A stretch of DNA of 64,000 nt from Vibrio sp. 10N.261.45.E2 (lineage in GTDB: Bacteria; Pseudomonadota; Gammaproteobacteria; Enterobacterales; Vibrionaceae). A program made the translations under genes and the position numbers. Below, piece after piece: positions 1-9,214 of the stretch; position 1 is the first letter of the stretch, and each line of letters starts with the position of its first letter. Location of the stretch: assembly GCF_002875705.1 (NCBI RefSeq), contig NZ_MCZZ01000141.1, forward strand, positions 1-64,000, in the 5' to 3' direction. Below the pieces are notes generated by a model that saw nothing but the letters and a program-made list of their open reading frames with translations, was not told the DNA's origin and did no database searches.

Positions 1-560
1 ATTTTATTATTTATGAGATCCCGTTTAACTATATTGACATCCTTGTCAATATAGTGTCTTTTTAGTTTAGTTCATCAAAGCGCTCTCTGTTTTTTTGTAT
101 GATTATCGAGCTTATTTGTCTTGATGATTGGAAAAGTTCAAGGTTAGAAGTCAGAGTTGGAGTATAAATATTACCCAATATATATGGGGATGATTAAATA
201 AATTAGATTCGAAACCCATTACTTTCTCTACCTATAGATAATTGAAACAATATAGAAAGGCTTTAAAATGGGTATTAGCTCACAATTATGATAAATATTA
301 ACACTCAATATAACCTATATATTTTAGTAAATTGACGGTGTCATTATTTTGACTTCTAATCCAGAATTACCATCAGTAATAGCCCTTCAAGCATTGGGGT
401 ATATAGGAGTCGAAATGTTGACACTTGGAACTGATTTCACATTTTCCTACCTGAAATGATGGGAATGACGCACGTATCTGCAGTTCAACCATATGTATAT
501 CTTATTGATTGAAAAAAACTAATTTTGTACCATGCGACAACAAACTTTGGTGGACGTCAC
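1..560. other. AT-rich non-coding region with possible gene remnant
   Basis: No complete gene is visible. A perfect 12-bp inverted repeat with a 4-nt loop lies at 28-55 and is followed by a short T run. A short open stretch at 331-459 (+) reads like protein (IDGVIILTSNPELPSV...) but has no good start or ribosome site and stops after about 40 codons. It may be a decayed gene end. The rest is AT-rich and probably holds the promoter of the following envelope gene cluster. No tRNA or other RNA gene was recognised. Confidence 0.5.
28..60 (+). terminator. Putative hairpin terminator (12-bp perfect stem)
   Basis: Arms ACTATATTGACA (28-39) and TGTCAATATAGT (44-55) pair perfectly around TCCT. A short T run follows at 59-63. 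The stem is AT-rich, so it is weaker than a typical terminator. It could equally be an operator, because the gene it would terminate is outside the window. Confidence 0.4.
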
Positions 561-1139
561 GTGAACACAAATAATATTACATTAAAACTGTTAATCACTT
601 GTTGCTTCTTTTTCTTATCGAACCCAGCTTTCGCTCAATCTTATTGGGAAGTAGAAGGTATTGGTAAAAACAAATCAGAAGCAACGATCGATGCGAAAGA
701 AAATCTAGCTTTTAGGGTAAACAGTACAGTGAAGGCATCTACGTTTAATTCCCAATTTTCCCAATCAACGATAGAAACAAAAAACGGAGAGGAGATTGGA
801 ACTCGCGGTAAAGTAGACAGTGTTTTCGGTACTACATCTGAAATCACTTCGATACCTATCAGCATTTCAAATATGGAAGTAATGACATCACAATGTGATG
901 CTTCTGGGTGTAACTACCTATTTAGAGTTAATGTGGATTTGTGGGTTGATCAGTTGTCAATTGATATTGATAAGAATCACCGGCTCGCTCAACAATATTT
1001 AACTTCCCAAGAAAGCGACTGGAAAGGTGTTGTGTTCACGAACAAAGCTCATACCTTATTGAAGAGTAATAAAGAATCACTATTAGTGTTGTCATCGTTA
1101 GATCATGATGTTGCAAAAAATTCTATGAACCACAATTAA
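561..1139 (+). CDS. LPP20-like periplasmic protein, N-terminal part (frameshifted)
   Basis: A signal peptide is visible (start at GTG 561, hydrophobic core, cleavage after NPAFA, mature start QSYWEVEG). It is followed by an LPP20/FlgT-N-like domain: an alternating pattern with 'SEATIDAKENLAFRVNS', then beta strands ending in 'YLFRVNVDLWVDQ'. This frame stops at 1139, but reading -1 from the A6 tract at 1115-1120 gives KFYEPQLILERNAIDRF and continues to 1504. The full protein would be about 315 residues. Either a base has been lost from a run of seven A, or expression uses -1 slippage on A AAA AAT. The TTG at 525 is an alternative start but would place residues before the signal peptide. It heads a co-directional cluster of envelope proteins. 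Confidence 0.6.
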   Translation: MNTNNITLKLLITCCFFFLSNPAFAQSYWEVEGIGKNKSEATIDAKENLAFRVNSTVKASTFNSQFSQSTIETKNGEEIGTRGKVDSVFGTTSEITSIPISISNMEVMTSQCDASGCNYLFRVNVDLWVDQLSIDIDKNHRLAQQYLTSQESDWKGVVFTNKAHTLLKSNKESLLVLSSLDHDVAKNSMNHN

Positions 1140-1504
1140 TACTCGAGCGCAATGCGATTGACCGTTTTAAAAATATCAGTATTTCTATCCGTTCTGCTTC
1201 TGATATGTATTCCTCGAAAACAAAATCAATACTAGCCAGAAATGTAGCAACGACTTCTCAAGGCGATATCATTGTTTATATCAAAGGTAATGTAAGACAA
1301 GGTAAAAAAAATAACACTTACAAAGCCAAGCAAGACCTAATACTACAAGTCTTCGAAGCTAAGAGTCCCAATGTGGTGGTTAGTCAGAACATTTTATCAG
1401 AGATAGGAGAGTCTCCGATTAGTAAAGAGCTAGCACTTGATGACGCTCATAGAAAAATAACAGCAACACTTAATGAAAACTCAATTTATACACTCTTGAA
1501 TTAA
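1109..1504 (+). pseudogene. C-terminal part of the LPP20-like protein, in the -1 frame
   Basis: This stretch is open from 1109 and continues the protein encoded upstream in another frame. The first internal ATG is at 1205, but the coding-like sequence (ILERNAIDRFKNISISIRSASD) clearly starts earlier, so 1205 is not a real gene start. It has mixed alpha/beta character with a likely surface domain ('GDIIVYIKGNVRQGKKNNTYKAKQDLILQVFE'-like strands). I do not recognise a family for this half. It is 11 bp upstream of the next lipoprotein gene and would be co-transcribed with it. Confidence 0.5.
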
Positions 1505-1515
1505 AGGCTTTTAAA

Positions 1516-2232
1516 ATGCTTAAGAAAACAATCCTTGCAGGCTTAGTCGTATCAGTTATGGCTGGTTGTTCATCAATTCCGGGTATGGAATCAGCTACAG
1601 TAGACCGTGAAGCTACAAGCAAGGAACTTACTCAGAACTGTAAAGAACTAGGAACAGAGTTCACACCTGTATCATTCGCCGTTGATAAAGCATCAACAGT
1701 AATGGTGTCACTGCAAGAGCGCCAATGTTCAGTGTTTAATGATTACCGTACCCTTGCATCTAAACATGGTGATGTTGCTGGTTTCCTAGCAGTAAACGCA
1801 GACAAGTCTGATGAAGAACTTCGTGCTGCAATGAAGGAGTTCGATGAAGGCAAACCTGATCATAAAAAAATTACACCTCAAGTAGAAGCTTACAAAAAAG
1901 CCTCTGACGAAATCTTCCAGAAAAATCTAAAACTTGCAACAGACATTGCAGTTCAAGCGGCTGAACTAACTTACATTGCATCTCAACATGCATCGGCACT
2001 TGCGCATGATTCTGCTGGTGGTGCAATGGATAGCTTTTTTGCAGCTGTCTCAAGCGAGAAAGAAGGTGAAGCAAGCGAAGAAGAAACGGTACCCGTTGTT
2101 GAAGCTTACCATGAGATGGAAGCTCGCTCGATACTTGCATTAGATGCTAACTCACTTATTTCAATGGATAAAAACACTATCGAACAACTTGAGAACCTAG
2201 ATAAAGTTGTTGCTGACAAAGTGAAATCATAA
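1516..2232 (+). CDS. Helical lipoprotein of unknown function
   Basis: A 238-aa lipoprotein with lipobox VMAGC (Cys18). The mature part is Ala/Glu/Lys-rich and almost entirely helical, with two further cysteines around positions 42 and 72 that could form a disulfide. An AAAGG ribosome site precedes ATG 1516. Its stop overlaps the start of the next gene (TAATG at 2230-2234), so the two are translationally coupled. I do not recognise a named family. The context of CsgG-like and LPP20-like neighbours suggests a structural role in an outer-membrane-associated assembly. Confidence 0.75.
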   Translation: MLKKTILAGLVVSVMAGCSSIPGMESATVDREATSKELTQNCKELGTEFTPVSFAVDKASTVMVSLQERQCSVFNDYRTLASKHGDVAGFLAVNADKSDEELRAAMKEFDEGKPDHKKITPQVEAYKKASDEIFQKNLKLATDIAVQAAELTYIASQHASALAHDSAGGAMDSFFAAVSSEKEGEASEEETVPVVEAYHEMEARSILALDANSLISMDKNTIEQLENLDKVVADKVKS

Positions 2233-3410
2233 TGAAATTTTCTCAAATTGCCGGTTTAGTTACTGCTGCAATTGCACTAATGGGTTGCCAGAGTAATCAA
2301 GGTAGTCAAACGTATTCAGTCGAAAGTAATGCGGGAAATTCATCGCTGATTATCGGCAAGTCAGCACACGAATTTAGCAGTGAAGATATTGAAGTACCAG
2401 CGTACTTCAATACCCAAGGTCTTCAATTCTGTACCTATGAAGCAGAAGAAAAAGACACTCGTTGTCCACTCGCGAAAAAAACAATTCGTTTGTATTTTGG
2501 TGATGTGAAAACGGATGTGAATGAAAATCTTCAGGGAAAATCTGCTGATGTTTTTAATTCCATGCATTCAAGCATCAGTAAATTCCAAACCAAAGCGTTA
2601 GAAAATACTTTAGAAAACCAGTTTGCGGGCGTTAACCGCTTCCGCATTTTGACCCGTGATACCGATGCTGTTAACACTGCGATGGAAGAAATTCTGGCAG
2701 ATGAAGGCGCGGTAAACGTAGCTAAAAAAGCAGGCAGTCGCGGCAAGTTATCGACCGATTACATTATGAAAGTCGATGTACTCAAAACCGCTGACATGTT
2801 GTTTGGTTCAACCCAGTCTTTGTTTCAGACGTCAATGGAAATGACGACAGGTGTGATTGACCCATATACACGTGAAAAGTTGAGCTATCCGAATATCGGT
2901 AAGATACGTGTTTCTAACTTCGATGTGCGCGATAAAGACAGCTACACAACTGTGATAGCAAATGGCGATTATTATCGCGGTTTTAACTACACCAGTGGTA
3001 AAGATGTTGATGCCGTTCTTAATGAAATGTCCTCACGCGGCTTTGATATTATGTTAACGCGTTTGCTCAAAGAAATGCCGGCTACCGCTCAGGTTATCGG
3101 TATTAAAGGCGACCGAATTTCATTAGACCGTGGCCAAAATGCAGGCGTATTACCTAATGAGACCATGGTTATATTCGAATACAGCGCAGGTTTTGTTGAA
3201 CCTATTGGTGTTGCTACTGTTAACCCTAGCCAACAAAGTGCGCAAGGGAAAATTGTTCGCTGGAAAGACAGCAGCATAGCCGATGAAGTGAAAGACATTG
3301 CTGAAGACGGGATTTATCGCCCTGATCGCCAACGTCGCATTTTCGCTGTAAGTGTTGGGGTTCCTATGGAATTCATGAAGGAGCGTAGTACATGGACGGC
3401 AAAAGGCTAA
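2232..3410 (+). CDS. CsgG/FlgT-like outer-membrane lipoprotein
   Basis: A 392-aa lipoprotein (ALMGC, Cys19). The central part (about residues 80-280) resembles the CsgG/TolB-N-like fold: 'TIRLYFGDVKT', 'VNRFRILTRDTDAVNTAMEEI', 'STDYIMKVDVLKTAD'. The C-terminal segment 'VIGIKGDRISLDRGQNAGV' looks like the small beta domain seen at the C-terminus of FlgT-type proteins. Such proteins form rings or pores in the outer membrane or periplasm. The family call is by pattern and is moderate. It overlaps the previous gene by 1 nt and the next by 19 nt, which supports one operon making one complex. Confidence 0.6.
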   Translation: MKFSQIAGLVTAAIALMGCQSNQGSQTYSVESNAGNSSLIIGKSAHEFSSEDIEVPAYFNTQGLQFCTYEAEEKDTRCPLAKKTIRLYFGDVKTDVNENLQGKSADVFNSMHSSISKFQTKALENTLENQFAGVNRFRILTRDTDAVNTAMEEILADEGAVNVAKKAGSRGKLSTDYIMKVDVLKTADMLFGSTQSLFQTSMEMTTGVIDPYTREKLSYPNIGKIRVSNFDVRDKDSYTTVIANGDYYRGFNYTSGKDVDAVLNEMSSRGFDIMLTRLLKEMPATAQVIGIKGDRISLDRGQNAGVLPNETMVIFEYSAGFVEPIGVATVNPSQQSAQGKIVRWKDSSIADEVKDIAEDGIYRPDRQRRIFAVSVGVPMEFMKERSTWTAKG

Positions 3411-4795
3411 GTAAAAGCTTTGCCATGAGTACCTTATTTGTATGTATGTCCGTTCCTGCACTGGAATTAGATAAGAGTCAGCCTACGTTGGCTCTTATTG
3501 AACAAGGTTGTGCATATGGTCGAGGGGCAATGGCCATTGAGTCAGCAAAAGCTGACGGTTTAAATAATCTTCGGTTGTTTTTGCAAGGTAAAGTCCCTGT
3601 TTCTTTTTCAGCTGAAGATATTGCGTTGGTTGAGGATCAATTTGATCAAGAGAGCCGCGATTTATTGATATCAAGCATTGCTTCTGGTGATATCAATGCC
3701 GATTTTAGCTCGCCTGAAATTCAAGGGGATGATACTTGTGTAACAGTGCGCTTAGCACCAAAGCTTAGTACTGGCTTTAACAGCGCTGACGACGGTATCG
3801 AATGGGATGACACGCCGGTTATGTCTGTCGTGGTTGTCGGTGAAGGCCGTGAAAGTAAAAAATTGGCACTGAGTGCAAGGCAAGTGGCGGAAAAAGATGC
3901 CTTTAACCGCGCTATTAGCCAAGTATTAGGCGCTATGGTCAATTCTGGCTATATGCAAAAGTCTTACGATACCCTGTCGGGAACAGAAAGTAGCAATGAT
4001 TTCGACTTACAAGAAATCGCAATGCAATCACTTTCGATGGAACCTCAAGGCATGATTTCCAGTTGGAATGAAATCTCTTATCAGGAAAAGCCTAACGGCT
4101 ATGTAACGGTCACGCTTGATGTGTTTGTTGAACGACAGAAGGTGGAAGCGAAAATAGCAAGTTTGATAAAAAGCCTTGGCCAACCTTCAATCTATGTTGA
4201 TGCAGAGCTCCCAGTCGTAAAAGATACATTTTCCAATGCACTCGCAGAGATGGGCTTTGATCTTGCTTCTAACCCGGAGCAGTCTAGTGTCATTCTTAAT
4301 GTTCAAGAAACCCCAAAAGTGACCTCTTCTGGTCTTCAGCTTGAACTATCGGCAACCGTGGTCGATCGTGCTGGCAATCGTTATGGTAGTTGGCACAACG
4401 ACCCGACTTTTATGACGCTACCGAACAAAGCGGGCATGCTCAATGAACTTGCAGCTGTTCACCTAGCTATTGAAGGTAACCAAATTGCCTTAAAGAGTGA
4501 ACTTCAAGCGTCGGTGCAAATAATGGTAAGCCGCGGTGGGCCTATCCGAGAACTAATTTTTTCACAGCAAGCGGCAGGCAAACAGGGGCAACTTTATCGT
4601 TTGATTGGTGATATGAGCGGGGTTTCTGATATTAAACCAAGCCAACAGGGCAGCAATATCGTTATTCAGCTAAGGTCACTTAGCGGTGCAAGTGAACTAG
4701 TCCAAGATATTGAACCCATGTTGCGTACCCATCAACCAAACTATCGTTCGAAAGTTGATGTACTGAATGAATACCAAATCAGAGTGCTTTAAGCG
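3392..4795 (+). CDS. Periplasmic protein of unknown function, LPP20/FlgT-like
   Basis: A 466-aa protein with an N-terminal signal-like segment (SKSFAMSTLFVCMSVPALE). AAGGAG lies 9 nt before the ATG, and the start is inside the preceding gene. The region from about 130 to 260 ('SARQVAEKDAFNRAISQVLGAMVNSG', 'VTVTLDVFVERQ') repeats the LPP20-like pattern of a helix followed by strands seen in the first and fifth genes of the cluster. The C-terminal half has a repeated alpha/beta plan. No catalytic motif is visible. It is probably a structural partner of the CsgG-like lipoprotein. Confidence 0.65.
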
Positions 4796-4939
4796 TCACT
4801 CCTATAGGACTTGTTATATTTTAAAAATATGGTTTTTTAAAATAATAGGTAAGGTTGATGTACTAAATATCAAATGATTATTTGCAGATTTACTAATTGG
4901 AAATAATACACAAAAAACGTTATGGATAGCTTTTAAGAT

Positions 4940-5551
4940 ATGAAAAAACTAATTATTGCAACGTCACTAATTACCGCTCTCGTTGGCTGCCAAAGCAACA
5001 ACGATACACTAGAACAAGCTCAAAATTTTGCGTCATGTACGTTCCCAGATGCACCGACTGTCGAAGCCCCTGGTTGGATCTGTGATGTGGTCCCTACTGA
5101 TGTAGCTATTGGTGCAACAGGTTACGCGAAGAAAAGTGCAGCAGGTATGAGCGTCATGCGTAAAATCGCGATGAGCGATGCTCGTGTAAACCTTGCTTCG
5201 GCTTTTGAATCAGATGTGAGTAATCTATTTCAATCTGCTACTGATGGTGCTACGTCAACATCCGCTGGGGAAGGCGTAACGCTGGTAACGGAAAATGTTC
5301 AAGAGGCATTTGAAGACATTACTAAATCGGTAGTGAGTAAAAGACTTACAAATAGCCGAGTTTTAGTAAGCCAAACAAGTCCAGCTGGTGGGCTGTATGT
5401 ATTAGTTGGTATGGACCAAGCAGCTTATGATGCAAATATGAATAAAATTATCGACGAAGTTGGTGGCGAAGACTCAGCTCTTTGGAATCAATTTAACGAC
5501 GAAAAAGCTGCCGCAGAACTTGCTGCCGTATTCGATTCTTTGAAAAAATAA
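4940..5551 (+). CDS. LPP20-family lipoprotein
   Basis: A 203-aa lipoprotein with lipobox LVGC (Cys17). The mature domain matches the LPP20 pattern: 'PGWIC...AIGATGYAKKSA', then 'RKIAMSDARVNLASAFESDVSNLF', then 'SRVLVSQTSPAGGLYVLVGMD'. LPP20 proteins such as FlgP sit on the outer membrane and build basal or outer rings. It is separated from the upstream gene by about 144 bp of AT-rich DNA that may carry its own promoter. A strong hairpin follows the stop codon. Confidence 0.75.
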   Translation: MKKLIIATSLITALVGCQSNNDTLEQAQNFASCTFPDAPTVEAPGWICDVVPTDVAIGATGYAKKSAAGMSVMRKIAMSDARVNLASAFESDVSNLFQSATDGATSTSAGEGVTLVTENVQEAFEDITKSVVSKRLTNSRVLVSQTSPAGGLYVLVGMDQAAYDANMNKIIDEVGGEDSALWNQFNDEKAAAELAAVFDSLKK

Positions 5552-5579
5552 TCGTTGCTTGACGATTAGTTAAATTGAA

Positions 5580-5605
5580 AAAGGCCACTATAGAGTGGCC
5601 TTTGT
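5580..5605 (+). terminator. Rho-independent terminator
   Basis: Arms AAAGGCCACT and AGTGGCCTTT with a 4-nt loop, then TTTGTTT. It sits between the LPP20 lipoprotein and the transglycosylase, so the transglycosylase depends on read-through or its own promoter. Confidence 0.85.
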
Positions 5606-5629
5606 TTCTATACTCTCTCGGAGTTAGTT

Positions 5630-7084
5630 ATGTATAAAACGATCACCAAGACAGGGCTGGCTATTGCAATTTCAGCAGCTGTTAGCTTTCCAACACACGC
5701 AGTGTCAGATAGCCAAAAACAACAACTTAATAATGCGGTTGTAAAAGCAAGTCAGTCCCAAGAAGAAAAACTTAAAGAATTTCATGCTTATGTAAATGCT
5801 TACTTGGACGAGTATGAACAATGGCGTGACGAATATACCAATAAACTTGATGAGCGCCGTACAGATCTTATTAAAAATTGGGGGGAAGGAGAGGTATCTT
5901 CTCAAACAAAACAGGTAGATTATTCACAAAACGATCAAGTTAAGACTGCAGTGGATTATGAAAGTAATACCGCTACGGTTTCTGTTTTAGTTGATGAAGA
6001 CAGTAGCCCTGAAGAAATAGAAGCGCTTGTAAGAAAAATCCCTGTTGAAGTTGAGGGGAAAACGGTTGATCTAGCCAAACTGCAAGCGGACGACCATGCG
6101 GTTTTGTATTCTTTAGATAAAGAACAAGAAGAGAAGAACTTCGTAATTGAACAAACGCAAAGCCAAATGAATGTACTTGATGTTCAAGCTGAGCGATTGA
6201 TTCAATCAGATACTGGTATCCCAGATTCCTTCATTTACCAACGCGCTCATGACAAGAAAATGGCACTGCTTACTAAAGCACAAGAGCGTATTGCTGCTCA
6301 AACTAAGCTTTACAGCGAAATGCGAACGAAACATGGCTTATCAGGAGAGCAATCAGAGGTTATTGACGAAAAAGTGCAAGAAGTTGCTAGCACAGAGTCA
6401 ATACCAGTAAAAGCTTCTCCGCCTGTAGTTGAGAAAGTGGTACCTAAAACTCAAGCGGTGAAGCAAAAGCCTACTACGGAAGTAGTTTCTTCCTCGACGA
6501 AGCCTAAAAAAGTGGTCAGTTATAAAGTTAAGCTGCCAGAGAATAGTTTGAAATCTCGCGCGAGCAAATATACACCTCTCGCAGAGAAAGAAAGCAAGAA
6601 CTGGGAAATAGATGCGGCATTGATTATGGCGATCATGCACTCTGAGTCTGCTTTCCGCCCTGACGCTAAATCTCACGTACCGGCATTTGGTCTTATGCAA
6701 GTGGTTCCAACCAGTGCGGGGCATGATGTTAACAAACAAGTTCGAAATATAGATGCGCCAATGAAAGCTTCAGATCTATATCAACCCGTCATTAACGTTG
6801 AAACTGGCACTGCTTACTTAGATATCTTGAATAGCAAATATTTACGTAAGATCGAGAATGATCAAAGTCGCTTGTATTGCATGATTGCGGCTTACAACAC
6901 TGGTGCAGGAAACGTTGCTCGTGCGTTTAATAAAGACCGTTCAACTAGCATTGGTAAAGCATCTAAAGTTATCAATCAGATGACCCCGGAACAAGTGTAT
7001 AACCAATTGGTTGCGAAGTTGCCATACGATGAAACAAAGAACTACTTGAAGAAAGTAAACAGCCGTATCGCACTATATAAATAA
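5630..7084 (+). CDS. MltC-like lytic murein transglycosylase
   Basis: A 484-aa protein with a cleavable signal (cleavage after FPTHA), so it is soluble in the periplasm rather than a lipoprotein like classical MltC. Residues about 30-240 are long charged helices resembling the MltC N-terminal domain. A Pro/Lys/Val-rich linker follows (about 265-310). From about 320 there is an SLT domain with catalytic Glu339 (AIMHSESAF), then 'FGLMQVVPTSAGHDV' and 'MIAAYNTGAGNVARAF'. It cleaves peptidoglycan glycan strands to 1,6-anhydro ends. Next to an envelope lipoprotein cluster it may open the wall for assembly. GGAG precedes the ATG. Confidence 0.88.
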   Translation: MYKTITKTGLAIAISAAVSFPTHAVSDSQKQQLNNAVVKASQSQEEKLKEFHAYVNAYLDEYEQWRDEYTNKLDERRTDLIKNWGEGEVSSQTKQVDYSQNDQVKTAVDYESNTATVSVLVDEDSSPEEIEALVRKIPVEVEGKTVDLAKLQADDHAVLYSLDKEQEEKNFVIEQTQSQMNVLDVQAERLIQSDTGIPDSFIYQRAHDKKMALLTKAQERIAAQTKLYSEMRTKHGLSGEQSEVIDEKVQEVASTESIPVKASPPVVEKVVPKTQAVKQKPTTEVVSSSTKPKKVVSYKVKLPENSLKSRASKYTPLAEKESKNWEIDAALIMAIMHSESAFRPDAKSHVPAFGLMQVVPTSAGHDVNKQVRNIDAPMKASDLYQPVINVETGTAYLDILNSKYLRKIENDQSRLYCMIAAYNTGAGNVARAFNKDRSTSIGKASKVINQMTPEQVYNQLVAKLPYDETKNYLKKVNSRIALYK

Positions 7085-7094
7085 TACTTGTAGT

Positions 7095-7118
7095 AAGCAC
7101 ATGGGAAGGCGTGTGCTT
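7095..7118 (+). terminator. Weak hairpin after transglycosylase
   Basis: A 7-bp stem (AAGCACA/TGTGCTT) followed by TAATTTCTT. The T run is poor, so termination may be partial. Confidence 0.45.
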
Positions 7119-7148
7119 TAATTTCTTATAGAGTTTTTGAGAGTAACA

Positions 7149-7319
7149 ATGTTTAAGATTTTTGCTTTATTTTTCATCGCCATTGGTATTTACCTAGGTC
7201 TTAATTACGACGATGAAATTAAAAATATAATGGATACAGATGCTTTTGAGCGAGTACAAGAACGAGCTGAAGACGGCAAAGAGGCATTGATGGATACAAT
7301 AGACGATATTAAAGGTTGA
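7149..7319 (+). CDS. Small single-pass membrane protein
   Basis: A 56-aa protein: a hydrophobic N-terminal helix (FKIFALFFIAIGIYLGL) followed by an acidic amphipathic helix. ATG 7149 is preferred over the upstream in-frame TTG at 7137 because GAGAG lies just before it. The stop overlaps the start of the next gene (TGATG at 7317-7321), indicating coupling. I do not recognise a family. It may anchor or regulate its coupled partner. Confidence 0.65.
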   Translation: MFKIFALFFIAIGIYLGLNYDDEIKNIMDTDAFERVQERAEDGKEALMDTIDDIKG

Positions 7320-8128
7320 TGATGTCTGCAGAACAACAAAATGACGCTCCAAAAGAAATTCAAGATGAACTGAAAGAGCTCCAAGATAATCAAGAGTCGT
7401 TGTTAGAAGCCCAAAGTAAAGGAAACTTAGCGCGCACTATTGGTTTGTTGTCAGTCGTCTCAATTGCTTTGGGTGGTTTTAACGATAGTTTTGATGCGAT
7501 CGAAAAGATGGTGGATTTTGGTCTTTCACAAATGACTGATATTCCATCACACAAAAAGCTTGAAAAAGTGTATATCCGCTCATCAGCTGAAATATTAGAT
7601 CAGACATTTGGTGCCCCCGTTTATATTAAGCGTTCAAGTGGCGATGACGTTATCAAATACTACAAAGACGATAACTTTATACTCTCATCGATTACCAGAG
7701 ATAATGCCATTGTTGCTTATCTTGTATTTCCAGATGAAGGCTTTGCCCCTGAAACATTAGAACATGCAGGTGGTTCGGAGTTTTTCAATCAACCTTTTAA
7801 CGCCATTGAAAGTGTCAATGAAATTCGAGCGTCGTTCTCTAGAACTGGTAATTATTACATTGAAGAAAATAATGGCGGTGAGTTTGGCTATTTATATTCT
7901 TCAATCAGCGGAGCTAGTGAGTTCATTGCACCTATGACAAAAAACAACCGGAAATTGCTTTCCGACGTTGTTGACTCACTGACTATGGATGAGCACATCG
8001 TAAAGAGCGTACAGTCTTTACGTTTGAATGCGAAACCTAATTTCTATGGTTACAGTACGTTAGGTGTGGGGGCTTTAGAAGAAGCTATTTTGTCTAACAC
8101 CGAATATCGTTTAATTCATAAGAGTTAA
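7319..8128 (+). CDS. Unknown protein with N-terminal membrane segment
   Basis: About 269 aa. It starts with a charged coiled-coil-like helix (EIQDELKELQDNQESLLEAQSK), then a hydrophobic stretch 'ARTIGLLSVVSIALGGF'. The soluble alpha/beta domain contains 'DQTFGAPVYIKR' and 'NFILSSITRDNAIVAYLV', reminiscent of small-protein modules that track ligand or lipid. ATG 7319 or 7322 is used; an upstream in-frame TTG is less likely. It is coupled to the preceding 56-aa protein. I do not assign a function. Confidence 0.6.
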   Translation: MMSAEQQNDAPKEIQDELKELQDNQESLLEAQSKGNLARTIGLLSVVSIALGGFNDSFDAIEKMVDFGLSQMTDIPSHKKLEKVYIRSSAEILDQTFGAPVYIKRSSGDDVIKYYKDDNFILSSITRDNAIVAYLVFPDEGFAPETLEHAGGSEFFNQPFNAIESVNEIRASFSRTGNYYIEENNGGEFGYLYSSISGASEFIAPMTKNNRKLLSDVVDSLTMDEHIVKSVQSLRLNAKPNFYGYSTLGVGALEEAILSNTEYRLIHKS

Positions 8129-8141
8129 CCATTAACAGATC

Positions 8142-8173
8142 AGTTCTAGCTTTTAATCAAGCTAGAACTTTAT
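8142..8173 (+). terminator. Hairpin terminator
   Basis: Perfect 10-bp arms AGTTCTAGCT and AGCTAGAACT with an 8-nt loop, then TTTATT. It closes the envelope cluster before the DHH gene, leaving only about 15 bp for the DHH ribosome site, so some read-through is likely. Confidence 0.6.
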
Positions 8174-8186
8174 TAGCAGTGGGATT

Positions 8187-9164
8187 ATGGCAAATTTAAA
8201 GTTCGAAAGCTTTCTAGAACGGCTTAAGGGTGATGACAGAATCATTATTCAAGCTCATGACTTCCCTGATCATGATGCGATTTCTTCTGCATACGCCTTA
8301 GCATACTTATTAAAAAGTAAAGGGTTGCGCCCATATATTACGTTTCATGGTTATATAGATCGAGTGTCACTCAGGAACTTGATAGATTGGCTCGATATTC
8401 CAATCTATCAGCCAAAAGATTTGAAACTACAACCGGATGACAAGATTATTGTTGTTGATGGCTGTATTGGTGAGAAAAATGTCATCGACTTTCCGGGGCT
8501 TGAGGTAGGAGTGATCGACCACCACCAAGTGAAAGCACCTGATTTTGTATGGTATTCCGATATACGTTCAAACTATGGTTCAACAGCAACCATAATGGTT
8601 GAGTATTATCGTTATTTTTCTCTGCAGATGCCCCCAAATATTGCGACAGCACTATTGGTTGGTTTGAGTTTTGATACCGCAAACTTTACCCGAGGGGTAG
8701 GGACGGTAGATCTAAAAGCACTGTTGTATCTTCAAGCGAAGGCCAATAATGATATGGTTAACAAAATTTGTCGTAATCAAGTAGAGTTCCATGAATTAAA
8801 ACTATTCTATTCCATGCTCGATAGCTTACGTCGTGAAAAAAATGCAGCGTTTGCTGTGCTTCCTGAAGGTTGCCCTAAAAATATGCTTGGCGTATTAGGT
8901 GATTTCTTACTGAGCGTTGATGAGCTCGATATTGTTGTTCTCACTGCTAGAAACAGAGAGAAGACCTTTATCTCTCTCCGTTCTGAGTGTTCAAAAAACA
9001 ATGTCGCGAAGATAGTTAGAAGCGCTCTTAATGAAAAAGGGGTTGGTTTTGGCGGCGGGCATCCTCATATGGCTGGCGGCATCATCAACAAACATTTTGA
9101 ATTCAGTCGTGAACTTGCTTGTGTTTATGATTTAATTCGACCAAGCCTAGTACTTGACGCTTAA
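8187..9164 (+). CDS. DHH/DHHA1 family phosphoesterase (NrnA-like)
   Basis: 325 aa. DHH-superfamily motifs are present: 'DFPDHDAISSAYALA' (Asp28, His29, Asp30), an Asp in 'IIVVDGCIG', and 'VIDHHQV'. The C-terminal DHHA1 signature is 'GVGFGGGHPHMAGG'. This order is that of oligoribonuclease/pAp-phosphatase-like enzymes, which use Mn2+ to hydrolyse nanoRNA or 3'-phosphoadenosine 5'-phosphate. Cyclic dinucleotide-derived pNpN is another family substrate. Substrate cannot be chosen from sequence. GTGGGA precedes the ATG. Confidence 0.82.
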   Translation: MANLKFESFLERLKGDDRIIIQAHDFPDHDAISSAYALAYLLKSKGLRPYITFHGYIDRVSLRNLIDWLDIPIYQPKDLKLQPDDKIIVVDGCIGEKNVIDFPGLEVGVIDHHQVKAPDFVWYSDIRSNYGSTATIMVEYYRYFSLQMPPNIATALLVGLSFDTANFTRGVGTVDLKALLYLQAKANNDMVNKICRNQVEFHELKLFYSMLDSLRREKNAAFAVLPEGCPKNMLGVLGDFLLSVDELDIVVLTARNREKTFISLRSECSKNNVAKIVRSALNEKGVGFGGGHPHMAGGIINKHFEFSRELACVYDLIRPSLVLDA

Positions 9165-9214
9165 ATTTACTTGCTTAGATTGCTTGGCATTTTGAAATAG
9201 TTAGCACTTTGTAT

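Noticed and set aside
76..93. AAAGCGCTCTCT resembling the LacI operator near the left end
   Set aside because: Only one half matches, and it is far from the laminarin genes.
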